Positions 4,567-5,205 of a stretch of DNA of 5,205 bases are shown one piece after another; position 1 is the stretch's first letter; every line of letters begins with the position of its first letter. The notes below the pieces were generated by a model. The model saw only the letters and a list, made by a program, of their open reading frames with translations, made no database searches and was not told where the DNA came from. Origin of the DNA: Atribacterota bacterium (GTDB taxonomy: Bacteria; Atribacterota; Phoenicimicrobiia; Phoenicimicrobiales; Phoenicimicrobiaceae); NCBI GenBank assembly GCA_030666935.1, contig DAOUWX010000146.1, forward strand, positions 1 to 5,205, in the 5' to 3' direction. The position numbers were made by a program, and so were the translations under genes.

Positions 4567-5145
4567 AAAGAAGTTAAATTAAGCACTGCTCTTAGAGAAG
4601 AAGATATCCGAGATCTTAGAATAGGGGATGTGGTCTATATTAGTGGGATTATTTATACTTCTCGTGATATGGGACACTTAAAGATAATTGATGTTACAGA
4701 GAAAAGTGAAAAATTACCAATAGATTTTCAGGGAGGAGCAATCTTTCATGCCGGTCCTGTTGTAAAAAAACAAGGAGACAAGTATGAAGTCATTGTCATC
4801 GGCCCAACAACCAGTATTCGGATGGAACCTTATTCTGATTTTATTGGTGGCTTGGGAGTGAAAGCAATTATTGGCAAAGGAGGCATGGAAGAAGGTACTT
4901 CTGAAGCCTTAAAGAAATTCGGAATGATATATCTACAAGCACCTCCGGGTTGTGCCGTGGTATTAGGAGAACAAATTAAAAGAGTCAAAGATGTATTTTG
5001 GATGGAATTAGGTGTGCCTGAAGCACTATGGGTTTTGGAAGTAGAAAATTTCGGTCCTTTGGTTGTAGGAATGGACTCTAAAGGTAACAGTATTTATCGG
5101 GATATAAAAATTAAGGGAAAAAAATTAATAGAAAAAATGTTTTAG
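4561..5145 (+). CDS. [4Fe-4S] hydro-lyase beta subunit (class I fumarase / L-tartrate dehydratase family)
   Basis: This is the beta subunit that completes the active site of the alpha protein encoded just upstream. It has 194 residues, near the usual ~185-200. The N-terminal segment REEDIRDLRIGDVVYISG is typical, followed by TSRDMGH (about 33-39) with the substrate-region Arg and His. Next come IFHAGPVV (61-68), the GPTTSIRM loop (81-88) carrying the paired threonines and arginine of the family active site, and IIGKGGM (103-109). PPGCAV (128-133) and ELGVPEALWV (149-158) follow. The ELG-PE-LWV and FGPL stretches resemble E. coli TtdB as I remember it more than classical fumarase beta subunits. 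All expected catalytic positions seem intact, in contrast to the altered motif in alpha. The ATG at 4561 overlaps the alpha stop; starting at 4564 is nearly as likely. The next gene begins 17 bases after its stop. Confidence 0.92.
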   Translation: MMKEVKLSTALREEDIRDLRIGDVVYISGIIYTSRDMGHLKIIDVTEKSEKLPIDFQGGAIFHAGPVVKKQGDKYEVIVIGPTTSIRMEPYSDFIGGLGVKAIIGKGGMEEGTSEALKKFGMIYLQAPPGCAVVLGEQIKRVKDVFWMELGVPEALWVLEVENFGPLVVGMDSKGNSIYRDIKIKGKKLIEKMF

Positions 5146-5162
5146 AAAGTAGGTAAAATAAA

Positions 5163-5205
5163 ATGCGTGAAGTAAGTGCAAAACAAATTAAAGAAAAAGT
5201 TAAGG
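5163..5205 (+). CDS. Start of a downstream gene, possibly another hydro-lyase alpha subunit (truncated)
   Basis: An open frame begins with the ATG at 5163 and runs off the right edge after 14 codons (MREVSAKQIKEKVK). AGG at 5151-5153 gives a ribosome site nine bases upstream, and the gene starts 17 bases after the beta stop, so it belongs to the same operon. The opening resembles N-termini of class I fumarase alpha subunits from anaerobes (MRE....I.E.VK), which would make it a second alpha subunit. Fourteen residues are too few to be sure. Confidence 0.5.
   Translation, partial: MREVSAKQIKEKVK

Overview
The window looks like an AT-rich, probably anaerobic bacterial chromosome. It carries two metabolic blocks, all on the + strand, separated by a 444-base non-coding gap. 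The gene set and the style of the intergenic repeats would fit a deep-branching anaerobe such as Atribacterota or a Firmicutes-like lineage. That placement is a guess from general impression; nothing in the window fixes the taxon.

Block 1 (2-2489) is the end of arginine biosynthesis. It holds the C-terminal two thirds of argininosuccinate synthase (argG, cut by the left edge) and a complete argininosuccinate lyase (argH). ArgG joins citrulline and aspartate, and ArgH splits the product into arginine and fumarate. The 247 bases between them are unusually crowded with short repeats: a duplicated 9-mer that runs into the argG stop codon, an 8-bp tandem repeat, a 9-bp AT-rich inverted repeat, a GC-rich GGGCGT/ACGCCC palindrome, and a 9-bp tandem repeat just before argH.

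The gap (2490-2933) holds a dispersed-type palindrome (GTCATTCCCTC-GATA-GAGGGAA), a set of A-tracts at near-helical spacing, three tandem copies of GTATAAT, and a TGTATACA palindrome that resembles the operators of FCD-type GntR regulators. The gap then ends in a short leader that can form a hairpin.

Block 2 (2934-5205) is a GntR/FCD transcription factor followed by alpha and beta subunits of an oxygen-sensitive [4Fe-4S] hydro-lyase of the class I fumarase / L-tartrate dehydratase family. A further gene, cut by the right edge, may be another alpha subunit. The two subunit genes overlap by one base and are probably translationally coupled. A second operator-like palindrome (TTGTTTACAA) sits between the regulator and the enzyme genes. 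The simplest reading is a locally regulated catabolic or anaplerotic operon for a C4 hydroxy-dicarboxylate such as malate/fumarate or tartrate. The alpha subunit departs from the usual fumarase motif (CQSPG where CQDTG is expected), so its substrate is open. Arginine synthesis by ArgH also releases fumarate, but nothing in the sequence ties the two blocks into one regulatory unit.

I found no CRISPR array, tRNA, rRNA, transposase or obviously novel multi-gene system. The best leads are the divergent hydro-lyase with its regulator and paired operator-like sites, and the repeat-dense argG-argH spacer.
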